Shown in pieces: positions 6,125 through 14,096 of a DNA stretch of 27,095 nucleotides. The stretch is from IMG/VR virus record IMGVR_UViG_3300021976_000243, positions 1-27,095 of that record; one strand, given 5' to 3'. This DNA is from a virus. Position numbers and translations under genes: made by a program. Under the pieces are notes generated by a model. The model saw only the letters and a program-made list of their open reading frames with translations. It made no database searches and had not been told where the DNA came from. The stretch's first letter is position 1. The number at the start of each line of letters is the position of its first letter.

Positions 6125-6942
6125 TGCAGGGAAATATAATTGATGAAACTACTGGTTATAATTATGTAGAACCGTCTGCAAATAATCAAAATAGTAATGT
6201 AAATGGAGTTGATTACGTTGGTCCATCAGGTCCATTACCAGGAATGCCCGGAAGTGTTAATGATGGATTTAATCCCGTTAATAATTCAATTGTAAATGAT
6301 ACTCGCGGTTCACATGAATTTAATCCTGTAACGGGATTAAGTCGCGAACAGTATCGTGATTTATGGATGTCAAGTGGCATTCGTGATATTGCAGGATTAC
6401 AAGCATTTTTAGCAAAATATGGTGGAACATTACAATCTGCTAATGGAACAGCAATGACACCATATGGTGATTCATTGGATATGTTACAGAATGCAAGAAC
6501 TGGTAATGGTAATCCAGCTTGGACTAATACTGGTGGTTCTAATAACGCTACGACTAATACAACAACAACTGGAACGCAAAAGACATTAAATACTGCTCCT
6601 GTTAATGCTAAAGTATATGCAGGTAATGCAACGCAATTACAGGGTAGAACTACTAATGCACCAAGACCAGTTAGTAATTATCAGACAGTAAATAGTGTAT
6701 CAGATGCGGGAACAAGTGCAATAAATAATCTTAGTAATTCAAATGCAATTTATGGACCTACTTCCAATACAGTAAATGTTCCTGAGTATTCTGCTGCATT
6801 TAATAGAACTCAACCACAGAATGACCAGCAACGTCCGATGAGTACTGGTACTAATTTTTCTAATCAATTTAATAGTGGTCAACAATCTTATAGTGGGCCA
6901 TCTAATCAAATGTATAATTATAATCCATTGAGGAGATATTAA
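6124..6942 (+). CDS. Asn/Thr/Gly-rich low-complexity protein, 272 aa
   Basis: It starts in the previous stop (TAATG). About the first 70 residues are Gly/Pro/Asn-rich (VGPSGPLPGMPGSVNDG), followed by a short ordered segment (LSREQYRDLWMSSGIRDIAG, then LQAFLAKYGG, about residues 73-103) that may form a helical mini-domain. The remainder is almost entirely Asn, Thr, Ser, Gly and Gln and likely disordered. Such proteins beside a portal gene are often internal-virion or capsid-associated. The function is unknown. Confidence 0.7.
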   Translation: MQGNIIDETTGYNYVEPSANNQNSNVNGVDYVGPSGPLPGMPGSVNDGFNPVNNSIVNDTRGSHEFNPVTGLSREQYRDLWMSSGIRDIAGLQAFLAKYGGTLQSANGTAMTPYGDSLDMLQNARTGNGNPAWTNTGGSNNATTNTTTTGTQKTLNTAPVNAKVYAGNATQLQGRTTNAPRPVSNYQTVNSVSDAGTSAINNLSNSNAIYGPTSNTVNVPEYSAAFNRTQPQNDQQRPMSTGTNFSNQFNSGQQSYSGPSNQMYNYNPLRRY

Positions 6943-6944
6943 TA

Positions 6945-7073
6945 ATGAGTAAGAAATCAGCGTTTATGAAAATGATTGCAGAAGGTTCTTTAAAGAAAGC
7001 AGTTGGACCTTCTGAAAAGGTTGCTAATAAAGCAAATAATAAGAAGAAAGAATTGAACGTAAAGAAAAAGTAA
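6945..7073 (+). CDS. small basic protein, 42 aa
   Basis: This micro-gene fills the gap between the 6124-6942 gene and the portal. ATG 6945 is preceded by AGGAG (6931-6935) at good spacing, and its stop TAA overlaps the portal ATG by one base (TAATG at 7071-7075). The product begins MSKKSAFMKMIAEGSLKKAV and is very Lys/Asn-rich, ending KKELNVKKK, so it is strongly positive. It may bind nucleic acid or an acidic partner such as the scaffold-like protein two genes downstream. The tight junctions and good ribosome-binding site argue it is real. Confidence 0.7.
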   Translation: MSKKSAFMKMIAEGSLKKAVGPSEKVANKANNKKKELNVKKK

Positions 7074-9325
7074 TGGCAGATAAAATGCTCAGTGAAGAAC
7101 TACAGAAAGCATTAGCTGTAATTCGTGATGAATTTGATAAAGAAGATACAGATACGCGTGAACGACAAATTCGTCAATGGAAAAAGCTAGAGTTCTATTG
7201 GGCTGGCATTACTAAAATATGGTGGGACGCGGTTGCAAATGATTGGAGATTAGCACCCGATGCTGATAGTAATGAATCAGATGAACATAAACAAATCAAT
7301 GTATTTCGTGCATATTTAGAATCAATCATTGCAGCATTAAGTACAACAGTTCCACCAATCAAATGCGCGCCTGATGATGCAGATAATATTAGTGATGTAC
7401 TTACTGCAAAAGGTGGAACAAAAATTGCATCACTAATTTATACACAAATTGATGCTCCACTATTATGGTGTAGAGCATTATTTATTTATTGCACTCAAGG
7501 AATGATTGCGGCATATAATTATTCAGTTGAAAATAAGAAATTTGGAACTGTAGAAGTTGGTGTTTATGAAGACATTGAAAAAGATGTTCCAATTTTTACT
7601 TGTCCAAATTGTTTAACTGAGATTCAGGAACCTGATTCTAAATGGTGTCCTAATTGTAAGACTGAAATAGAACCTGCTGAAGGAACTATTAAACAAAGTA
7701 CAAATGAATTAGTTCGTACTGATAAAAAACCCAAAGCGCGTCAAAAGATTGAAGTTAATGGTGGACTATTTGTAAAGGTTCCTAATTATGCAAGGAATCA
7801 AGATGATATTCCATACTTAGCTTATTGTTATGAAACGCATTACAGTAATGTGTATAAAAAGTACCCCCATTTACGTGGTATGTTAGATGGTGAGGGAACT
7901 GCTATTACTGGTGATGATTTATATGAACGTTGGGGTAGAATGTCACCACAATATTATGGTGATGAACCAAAGAATACTCCAACAGTAAGAAATTGGTGGT
8001 TTCGTCCTAGTGCATTTGAAGTAATTGGTGATGAGGATTTAAGAAAAGATTTATTAAAGAAATTTCCTGATGGTGTGAAATGTGTTTGGGTTAATGATCA
8101 TTATGCTGAAGCTATTCCAGAAGATTTAGATGAGCATTGGACATTAACTTTTAATCCATTAAGTGAATATTTACATTTCAATCCATTAGGTGATTTGTTA
8201 ACTGGTGTTCAAGATATTAATGATGAACTAATTGCTTTATCATTAGGGACTATTGAACATGGTATTCCTCAGACATTCGCGGACCCATCTGTATTAAATT
8301 TTGATGCTTATCGTCAAATGGAAACAGTACCGGGCGCGATATATCCAGCTAAAGCTAAAAGTGGTAAGACATTAAGTGAAGCATTTTATACAGTTGATAC
8401 TGCTACACTTTCACCAGAAGTTGAACCATTTGCTGCAAAAATTCAGGAAATGGGACAATTTGTTAGTGGTGCGTTACCTGCATTATTTGGTGGTAATCAA
8501 GCTAATTCATCTAGAACTGCGGCGCAATATAGTATGTCCAAGAATCAAGCAATGCAGAGATTGCAGATTACTTGGAAGATGGTTAATTTTTTCTGGAAGA
8601 ATACATTCAGTAAAGTTATTCCAGCTTATATTGCAACAATGATGGAAGATGAACGTCAGGTTAAAGAAGAACATAATTCATTTATCAATATTGTAATAAA
8701 GAAATCTGAGATGGATGGTAAGATTGGTTCATATAGTATTGAATCATCTGAAAACTTACCAGTTACGTGGGGACAGGTTCATGATACGGTAATGCAATTA
8801 ATGCAATTAAATAATCCTGCTATACTTGAATCATTAGGTGCGCCGGAGAATTTACAAGTATTAAGTAGTGCGTTAGGATTGAATGATTTCAATTTACTTG
8901 GTATTAAAGACCGCGAAAAGCAATATGAAGAAATTCAATTATTAACGCATTCAGAACCATTACCGCAACAAAATCCAATGACTGGTCAAATGGAAGAAGT
9001 AACTTCTGTTATGCCGGAATTGGAAGTAGATAATCACGCGATTGAATCTGAACTTTGTAGAGATTGGTTAGTTGGTGAAATGGGTCGTCAATGTAAAATT
9101 GATAATCCAACTGGATATAAAAATGTATTGTTGCATTTAGCTGCACATAAACAAATGATGCAACAACTACAGATGCAAGAAATGATGGCTGGTCAACCTA
9201 TGAATATGGGTCAACCACCATTAGATAATGGTAGTAGCAATGGCCAAAAGCCTCAAGGCCCATCTCAACAATTGAGGCCATTACCACAAGGGAATAAAAA
9301 TGCCTCCAGCGGACAACCCAATTAA
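7073..9325 (+). CDS. portal protein with internal zinc ribbon, 750 aa
   Basis: The portal forms the dodecameric ring through which DNA enters and leaves the capsid. Support comes from size, position between terminase and capsid genes, an acidic N-terminal region with Trp-rich helices, a conserved-type stretch FNPLSEYLHFNPLGDLLTGV followed by DINDELIALSLGTIEHGIP, and a Gln/Met/Pro-rich C-terminus. An unusual insertion carries a zinc ribbon: CPNC at residues 177-180 and CPNC at 192-195. The 3' end overlaps the next gene by 26 nt, and the next gene's ribosome-binding site lies inside this one. Confidence 0.85.
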   Translation: MADKMLSEELQKALAVIRDEFDKEDTDTRERQIRQWKKLEFYWAGITKIWWDAVANDWRLAPDADSNESDEHKQINVFRAYLESIIAALSTTVPPIKCAPDDADNISDVLTAKGGTKIASLIYTQIDAPLLWCRALFIYCTQGMIAAYNYSVENKKFGTVEVGVYEDIEKDVPIFTCPNCLTEIQEPDSKWCPNCKTEIEPAEGTIKQSTNELVRTDKKPKARQKIEVNGGLFVKVPNYARNQDDIPYLAYCYETHYSNVYKKYPHLRGMLDGEGTAITGDDLYERWGRMSPQYYGDEPKNTPTVRNWWFRPSAFEVIGDEDLRKDLLKKFPDGVKCVWVNDHYAEAIPEDLDEHWTLTFNPLSEYLHFNPLGDLLTGVQDINDELIALSLGTIEHGIPQTFADPSVLNFDAYRQMETVPGAIYPAKAKSGKTLSEAFYTVDTATLSPEVEPFAAKIQEMGQFVSGALPALFGGNQANSSRTAAQYSMSKNQAMQRLQITWKMVNFFWKNTFSKVIPAYIATMMEDERQVKEEHNSFINIVIKKSEMDGKIGSYSIESSENLPVTWGQVHDTVMQLMQLNNPAILESLGAPENLQVLSSALGLNDFNLLGIKDREKQYEEIQLLTHSEPLPQQNPMTGQMEEVTSVMPELEVDNHAIESELCRDWLVGEMGRQCKIDNPTGYKNVLLHLAAHKQMMQQLQMQEMMAGQPMNMGQPPLDNGSSNGQKPQGPSQQLRPLPQGNKNASSGQPN

Positions 9326-10571
9326 TAGTTCTGTTGATAATAATACATCAGGTGATTTATCCAAAGAGGATATTCTTGATGTATTGATGGATGGCGCTGA
9401 TACAGTTGATAAAAGTGATAAAACTGATAAAGCAAAAGATGAAGAATTAGATTTAGATGTAAAAGATGAATCAGATGAATCAGATTCCGAAGAAACTGAA
9501 ACAGAAAATGATGATTCTGAAACTGAAGAAGAAGATAAACCAATCGAGGAAATTGAATTAAAAGAAGATGATGAACTCGATTACAAAGATGTTCCAAAGC
9601 GACAGGAAATATTAAAAGCTTATCCAGATATATTTAAGAAGTTTCCTGGTGTAGAAAAAGCTATCTATCGCGAACAGCAGTATGCAGAAGTATTTCCTAC
9701 AATTGCTGATGCGAAAGAAGCTGGTCAGAGATTAAATACATTAAAAGAATTTGAAGGTGAATTATTAAGTGGTTCAATTGAACGTGTTCTAGCATCTGTT
9801 AAATCAACTGATGATAGTGCATTTCAAAAAATAACGAGTGGGTTATTACAGACACTTGCTAAAGTTGATGAAAAAGCTTATTACGGAACTTTAAATTTTG
9901 TCATCAAGAACGCGCTCCACTCTGCATATACTACTGGTAAACAAGGTGATGATGAGCAATTGCAAATTGCTGCCCAATTATTACATAAATACATATATGG
10001 GTCTACTAATGTTACATTATTGCCCGCAGGTACTAAATCAGAAGAACCAAATCCAAAAGAAATTGAATTAAATAATCGTGAAAAGTCTTTTGCGAGTCAA
10101 CAATTAGGTCTTGCTGTTAATGACATTACAACGCGAACAGATAATGTCATTAAAAGTGCAATTGATAAAAACATTGACCCAAGAGGCGTAATGACTCCAT
10201 ATGTCAAAAATAAGGCAATGGAAGATGTCATTAAAAATGTTCAGAAAGAAATTATTAGCGATACCCGATTTATTGCAATTAAAGATAAATTGTGGGAGAA
10301 CGCTATAAAAGAAAACTTTAGTGAAGCTTCTAAAGTTAAAATTCGTAATGCACTGTTATCAAAAGCCAAGACCGTACTGCCCGGTATTATTCAAAAGGTA
10401 AAGGCAGATGCCTTAAAAGGTCAGGCTTCACGTAATAGGGGCGCGAATGAATCTAAAGATGATAAGCCTGTAACACAAGGGAAAATGGCTAATTCCAGTA
10501 ATAAATCATCTGGTGGTTCTAAGAAAGACCCCAGTAAATTAACAAGTTTAGAGTTTTTAATGCAGGATTAA
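9300..10571 (+). CDS. scaffold-like head assembly protein, 423 aa
   Basis: ATG 9300 has AAGGG (9288-9292) about 7 nt upstream, within the portal gene. Residues ~15-105 are extremely acidic (Asp/Glu/Ser repeats, DESDESDSEETETENDDSE). The middle is helical (YPDIFKKFPGVEKAIYREQQ, then LNTLKEFEGELL) and the C-terminus is basic with Lys/Ser/Gly. An acidic N-terminus, helical body, basic C-terminus and position between portal and capsid genes match phage scaffolding proteins, which template the prohead and then leave. No protease motif is visible. The identification rests on composition and position. Confidence 0.7.
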   Translation: MPPADNPINSSVDNNTSGDLSKEDILDVLMDGADTVDKSDKTDKAKDEELDLDVKDESDESDSEETETENDDSETEEEDKPIEEIELKEDDELDYKDVPKRQEILKAYPDIFKKFPGVEKAIYREQQYAEVFPTIADAKEAGQRLNTLKEFEGELLSGSIERVLASVKSTDDSAFQKITSGLLQTLAKVDEKAYYGTLNFVIKNALHSAYTTGKQGDDEQLQIAAQLLHKYIYGSTNVTLLPAGTKSEEPNPKEIELNNREKSFASQQLGLAVNDITTRTDNVIKSAIDKNIDPRGVMTPYVKNKAMEDVIKNVQKEIISDTRFIAIKDKLWENAIKENFSEASKVKIRNALLSKAKTVLPGIIQKVKADALKGQASRNRGANESKDDKPVTQGKMANSSNKSSGGSKKDPSKLTSLEFLMQD

Positions 10572-10602
10572 TGATATGCATAAGCATATTAAGGATTGAA
10601 AA

Positions 10603-11853
10603 ATGGCTGTAACTGATTCGCAGGTAGTTGCTTTAGAACTGGAAAGAGTTCTACCAAAGGTTACTACACTGTTTGAACGCGATGATAAGTTTTACGCGAC
10701 TATTAAAAAGCGCCCCGCTGAAAAGGTTTCAAATCGCCAGATGCGTATTCCATTGGAATTACGTCCCGGTGGTTCATTTCAGTATTTTAATCCCGATGGT
10801 GGTGATTTAGGGCGTGGTGGTGGGCCAACTTTTGATAAGGCTCTATTAAGTTGTGTATTCATGTCGGAAAATATTGAATATACAAAGTTAGCGCAGTGGG
10901 GAACTGATGATAGTAGAAAGGCAGTAATTAATGGTGTTCGTAGATTAACAGCTACGGCATTAGATGAATTGCGCCGCCAGTTAGATGCACAGTTAATGCA
11001 GAATGGTAATGGTGTTATTGGCACTATCACTACTGTTGTTGCTGGCGCTGGATTTGATACTTATACTGCTACTACTGATGGCTTTGGTGTAAGGTTAATG
11101 CGCTTTGGACAGACAGTATTAGTTTATAATGCTGCACTGAGTGTATTACGCGGTACGACTACAATTACAGGTTATGATGTTGAAAATAAATCTGTAATTG
11201 TTACACCAAATGTTCCCGGTGCAGTTACTACTGATGTGATTGTAGTTGCAGGATTAAGTGCCGCGCCTGCTACATTACCTGCATTATATGGTGTGCCATA
11301 TCATCATAGTAATGCATCAACTGGTAGCTGGTTAGGTTTTAATCGTGTAACTACACCAGAAATTCGTGCATCACGTGTGAATGCATTAGGTGCTGCATTA
11401 ACATTACCACTTCCACGATTAGCATTGAATAAGATTGGTAATCGTTTGGGAATGGATGAACATCATTCTCCAGATGCGTGGATGCATCCTGCACAGAAGC
11501 AGGCATATGAAGAAATTGGTCAGTTAGTTTCAGTTATTAACAAAGGACCTACTTCACAGAAGTTAGATATGTATTTTGATGTTATGCAGATGGCTGGTGC
11601 CACTGTTAAGACATCATGGAATTGGAATCCAACTAGAATTGATTTCGTTGTTGATTCTGTTTGGGGACGTGCAGAAATTCTGCCAATCGGATTCTATACA
11701 TCTGATGGTAGAAAGATTTTCGAGTTGCGTGGTGCTTCTGGTGGCGTAGCAACAGCGGATATCTTCTACATGGTAGTTGGTATGCAGACTTTTGTTACTA
11801 ATCCAGCAGCATGTGCGTATATTGATAATTTAGCGGTCCCTGCGGGCTACTAA
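10603..11853 (+). CDS. major capsid protein, 416 aa
   Basis: This is very probably the HK97-fold shell protein. It follows portal and scaffold, is preceded by AAGGA about 8 nt before ATG 10603, and has typical size and a less AT-biased, high-expression style. The N-terminus (MAVTDSQVVALELERVLPKV) is helical; then come RIPLELRPGGSFQYFNPDGG and GRGGGPTFDKALLSCVFMSE, resembling the N-arm and E-loop regions. A helix (ALDELRRQLDAQLMQNGNG) resembles the spine helix, followed by a beta-rich insertion around residues 135-215. Assignment is by context and general fold pattern. Confidence 0.8.
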   Translation: MAVTDSQVVALELERVLPKVTTLFERDDKFYATIKKRPAEKVSNRQMRIPLELRPGGSFQYFNPDGGDLGRGGGPTFDKALLSCVFMSENIEYTKLAQWGTDDSRKAVINGVRRLTATALDELRRQLDAQLMQNGNGVIGTITTVVAGAGFDTYTATTDGFGVRLMRFGQTVLVYNAALSVLRGTTTITGYDVENKSVIVTPNVPGAVTTDVIVVAGLSAAPATLPALYGVPYHHSNASTGSWLGFNRVTTPEIRASRVNALGAALTLPLPRLALNKIGNRLGMDEHHSPDAWMHPAQKQAYEEIGQLVSVINKGPTSQKLDMYFDVMQMAGATVKTSWNWNPTRIDFVVDSVWGRAEILPIGFYTSDGRKIFELRGASGGVATADIFYMVVGMQTFVTNPAACAYIDNLAVPAGY

Positions 11854-11884
11854 CTGGAGCAGGTCCGGTGGGGTGATTTAGTGC

Positions 11885-11913
11885 TTGACATGCAAGTCAA
11901 AGTCAATTATACT
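11885..11913 (+). promoter_or_regulatory. consensus sigma70 promoter of the homing endonuclease gene
   Basis: TTGACA (11885-11890), a 17-bp spacer and TATACT (11908-11913) form a near-perfect promoter, predicting transcription start near 11919-11921. TTGAC-N6-GTCAA (11885-11900) overlaps the -35 as a possible operator, with another GTCAA at 11902-11906. Confidence 0.8.
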
Positions 11914-11928
11914 CTTATAGGGAGTATA
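11908..11928 (+). promoter_or_regulatory. hairpin sequestering the endonuclease ribosome-binding site
   Basis: TATACTC (11908-11914) pairs with GAGTATA (11922-11928) around 7 nt, burying AGGGAG (11919-11924), the Shine-Dalgarno sequence for ATG 11930. The left arm is the promoter's own -10 box, so only read-through mRNA from the capsid gene can form the hairpin. A transcript starting at the local promoter lacks the left arm and leaves the site free. Confidence 0.65.
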
Positions 11929-11929
11929 T

Positions 11930-12481
11930 ATGACAAAACTTGTAGAAATTGCATGGGCCGCCGGAGTTTATGAAGGTGAAGGAAATTTTACTGGTGATGT
12001 TGCAAGGGTAGTTCAAAAAGATAAATGGTTACCAGATGAACTACAAAGAGTATTTGGTGGTAAAGTCAAACCATATATTCGTAAAAAAGACGGTAAACGA
12101 TATTGGCATTGGACTTTATCAGGACAAAATGCAAGAGGGTTTATTTTAACTATTTTTACTTTTCTGTCACCAAGAAGAAAAGCACAAATATTAAAGTACC
12201 CTCTGTTTTTTAAAGACCCAAATTTTCTACCTGCAAATTTTTGTCCTAATGGACATGAATATACACCAGAAAATACTTTCACTGAAACTGGATTAAATGA
12301 AAAAGGTGAAGAACGAACTTGGCGTACTTGTAAGATTTGTAGAAAGGATAAGTACGATAGAAAGAATGCAGTACGTTCTGAACCATCAAAAATATTTGTT
12401 GATTCCTATGCTAAGTTAATGGGCGTTTCCAAAGATGAAGCAAGGAAATTTTTGGAAGGAATTAGCAATGAGAAAGAGTAA
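11930..12481 (+). CDS. homing endonuclease, LAGLIDADG-type with zinc-finger tail, 183 aa
   Basis: This enzyme would cut an allele lacking its own gene so that repair copies the gene in. The N-terminus IAWAAGVYEGEGNF (residues 7-20) matches the LAGLIDADG helix and acidic catalytic turn (Glu15/Glu17). A beta-rich domain follows (KVKPYIRKKDGKRYWHWTLSG). A second module has CPNGH (105-109) and CKIC (134-137), the pattern of HNH-type or zinc-finger endonuclease tails (CPxGHxYTxENT). The C-terminal ~25 residues look like a small helical DNA-binding unit. It is free-standing between the capsid gene and a capsid-associated gene, with its own promoter and a hairpin-controlled start. One LAGLIDADG copy implies a dimer. 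Confidence 0.8.
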   Translation: MTKLVEIAWAAGVYEGEGNFTGDVARVVQKDKWLPDELQRVFGGKVKPYIRKKDGKRYWHWTLSGQNARGFILTIFTFLSPRRKAQILKYPLFFKDPNFLPANFCPNGHEYTPENTFTETGLNEKGEERTWRTCKICRKDKYDRKNAVRSEPSKIFVDSYAKLMGVSKDEARKFLEGISNEKE

Positions 12482-12484
12482 TCT

Positions 12485-12766
12485 ATGTTTCAAGGATTAA
12501 CCACTAAATTATCTGAATCAGTTGTAGCATCAGCTGCGACAATCAGTCCAAAAACTGATATCATTCACGTAACTGGCACGACACCAATTGTGAATATCAA
12601 CGCTACGTTTGGTGGTGGGTTTAGTGGAATTTTGTTTATTGTTCCAGTAGGCGCATTCACTACAACTACTGCGGGAAATATTAACAATGTATCTACAGGT
12701 ATTGTTGGTCAGTTAATGATTATGGTTTATTCCAAAACCAATAAGAAGTGGTATCCTAGTTATTAA
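12485..12766 (+). CDS. capsid-associated VTGT-domain protein, 93 aa
   Basis: This small beta-rich protein contains SVVASAATISP, then HVTGTTPIVNI, FSGILFIVPVGAF and TTTTAGNI. It is a paralogue of the next gene, with which it shares the order ASAATI...VTGT...I.NI...GNI. I recall this motif set in small head-fibre, decoration or tail-appendage modules of phages. It follows the capsid gene, interrupted only by the homing endonuclease. A decoration or appendage role is inferred. The start at 12485 follows AAAGAG at good spacing. Confidence 0.7.
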   Translation: MFQGLTTKLSESVVASAATISPKTDIIHVTGTTPIVNINATFGGGFSGILFIVPVGAFTTTTAGNINNVSTGIVGQLMIMVYSKTNKKWYPSY

Positions 12767-12779
12767 GGAGTAGTTTAGA

Positions 12780-13082
12780 ATGCCTGACGTTACATTTCAG
12801 CAGTTTTCAACTGTACAGAGTGATAAACTGCCTTATCCAGCTACAGTTGCAAGTGCAGCTACAATTGTACCAACCACAAAATTAACTTATGTGACTGGTA
12901 CAGTTTCAATTGCGAACATTACACCACCTGTTAGTGGATATCATGAACTGTCATTTATTTTCCTTACTGGTTCAATGCCAGTATTAGCAACAACGGGAAA
13001 TATTCAGTTCGCGTTCCAGCCCATTATTAACAGAGTGTTTACGTTATATTACGACCCATCTACTGCAAAGTATTGGGCGTAA
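12780..13082 (+). CDS. capsid-associated VTGT-domain protein, paralogue, 100 aa
   Basis: The start is supported by AAGGAG (12765-12770) upstream. The protein repeats its neighbour's scheme: ATVASAATIVPTTKL, YVTGTVSIANITP, LSFIFLTGS and ATTGNIQF, ending with YYDPSTAKYWA. The two genes are therefore an in-tandem duplication that has diverged at most positions. Two copies could mark two sites on the capsid or tail with different partners. Direct decoration of capsid hexamers is one option, a fibre subunit another. Confidence 0.7.
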   Translation: MPDVTFQQFSTVQSDKLPYPATVASAATIVPTTKLTYVTGTVSIANITPPVSGYHELSFIFLTGSMPVLATTGNIQFAFQPIINRVFTLYYDPSTAKYWA

Positions 13083-13089
13083 TATAGGG

Positions 13090-13246
13090 TTATAAGATAC
13101 TGTCGTGAATGTGGTGCGGTGTTAAAGAAAAATATGGCTAATGTTGAAATTACTCAACTGATAGCATAAGGTTCATGACGCCAAAACCGCCAGTGTATTG
13201 TAATATAGATACATTAACGGCTTCCACTTGCGGCAGTATCTTATAA
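13090..13246 (+). ncRNA. candidate structured RNA 1 with long terminal stem
   Basis: The 173-nt gap after the VTGT pair holds no gene but a striking fold. Bases 13090-13108 pair with 13228-13246 over 19 consecutive pairs, 13 of them perfect Watson-Crick (13090-13102 with 13234-13246). The inner six include three G-U pairs, which favours RNA rather than DNA structure. GTGG/CCAC (13111-13114, 13224-13227) extends the stem past a 2-nt bulge. Inside are hairpin GTTGA/TCAAC (13143-13158) and an arm CCG/CGG plus AGTGTAT/ATACATT (13187-13220). The ends close on each other as in phi29 pRNA, but no homology is claimed. A MITE is the main alternative. Confidence 0.6.
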
Positions 13247-13255
13247 ATGTGATAT

Positions 13256-13810
13256 ATGGAAAAAATTGAAGTATTAAACAAGCGATTAGAAGATAATTAC
13301 GGTAAATTTGAAGATGGTAGACCTACATGGCGCGTTGTATGGTCTGATGACCAACGCGAAATGCGTTATGGAACCTATCAAAAATATTCATCAGAAGGTA
13401 TTTGGTTATGTGATGAAACTGGCGTAAAAGAAGTTTCAAAATATGATTATTTACCTCATATTTTTATTTTGGAACGGTTAATTCCAGTTCCAGAAGTAAG
13501 TATGATTGAATTGATAATTAATACATCGTATGAACCAGTATGGGCATTTAAAAGTGCAAATGGTGATGCACTGCCTGTAGTTTGGGATGCGGTGGAATTA
13601 ATTATTAAAACTGTAATGACTGCATCGGCAAAAATTGTTGGTGCTAAATATAAGCCAAGTGAATTAGAAAATAATTCACTTGAAGCACGCGAAATGCGTA
13701 TTACATTATTGGAAGAATCATTATTTGGTAATGAAACTTCAATTGGTAATGCATTAATGCAAGATAGTGCTATTGGTTATGGCACTAGAAAACGTAATGA
13801 TAAAAATTAA
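13256..13810 (+). CDS. hypothetical phage protein, 184 aa
   Basis: The N-terminal half has the pattern RPTWRVVWSDDQREMRYGTY and then LPHIFILERLIPVP, which I recall from structural-region proteins of many uncharacterised phages, without known role. The C-terminal half is helical with Met/Leu/Glu (SLEAREMRITLLEESLFGNE). The ATG at 13256 sits 9 nt after the structured RNA and has no strong Shine-Dalgarno site, so the RNA could influence its expression. The end overlaps the next gene by 14 nt. Confidence 0.7.
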   Translation: MEKIEVLNKRLEDNYGKFEDGRPTWRVVWSDDQREMRYGTYQKYSSEGIWLCDETGVKEVSKYDYLPHIFILERLIPVPEVSMIELIINTSYEPVWAFKSANGDALPVVWDAVELIIKTVMTASAKIVGAKYKPSELENNSLEAREMRITLLEESLFGNETSIGNALMQDSAIGYGTRKRNDKN

Positions 13811-14084
13811 GAACGGTGTAACACCAAGATTACTTATTATTGCTGCGGCATTAGCAAATATTTCTGAATCATTAGGTGTTGAATACGTCATTACAAGTGG
13901 AACCGATGGAAAGCATATGAAAGGTTCTAAACATTATACTGGTGAAGCATTAGATGTGCGAACGTCCAGTTTAGATAATGATGAAATTGATGATGTAATT
14001 GATGCATTGCGCGTCAAACTTGGTAGAAATTACGATGTATTATTTGAAACAAATCATATTCATATCGAATATGATAAGAAATGA
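13797..14084 (+). CDS. M15-type D,D-/L,D-carboxypeptidase-like peptidase, 95 aa
   Basis: It would cleave peptidoglycan cross-link or stem peptides as a virion- or lysis-associated enzyme. The zinc-peptidase signature is clear: SKHYTGEALD (residues 44-53; His46 and Asp53 ligands) and ETNHIHIEYD (84-93; Glu84 as likely catalytic acid, His89 ligand). I chose ATG 13797 because the core then begins MIKIKNGVTP, the usual start of this compact family as I recall it. The in-frame ATG at 13767 would add 10 residues and overlap the upstream gene by 44 nt. At 95 aa it is short for the family, with no signal peptide or wall-binding domain. Confidence 0.85.
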   Translation: MIKIKNGVTPRLLIIAAALANISESLGVEYVITSGTDGKHMKGSKHYTGEALDVRTSSLDNDEIDDVIDALRVKLGRNYDVLFETNHIHIEYDKK

Positions 14085-14096
14085 TAAGGTATAAAA

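Noticed and set aside
11839-11863. Terminator after the major capsid gene (CCTGC/GCAGG)
   Set aside because: Only 5 bp with a 15-nt loop and no T-tract.
13135-13170. Mini-frame MANVEITQLIA inside RNA candidate 1
   Set aside because: Only 11 codons. It resembles starts of phage structural proteins, so it may be a relic, but it is too short to call and overlaps the folded element.
13090-13246. Retron msr-msd, hammerhead or tRNA-like RNA
   Set aside because: No reverse transcriptase lies nearby, no CUGANGA core is present, and the closing stem is far longer than a tRNA acceptor stem.
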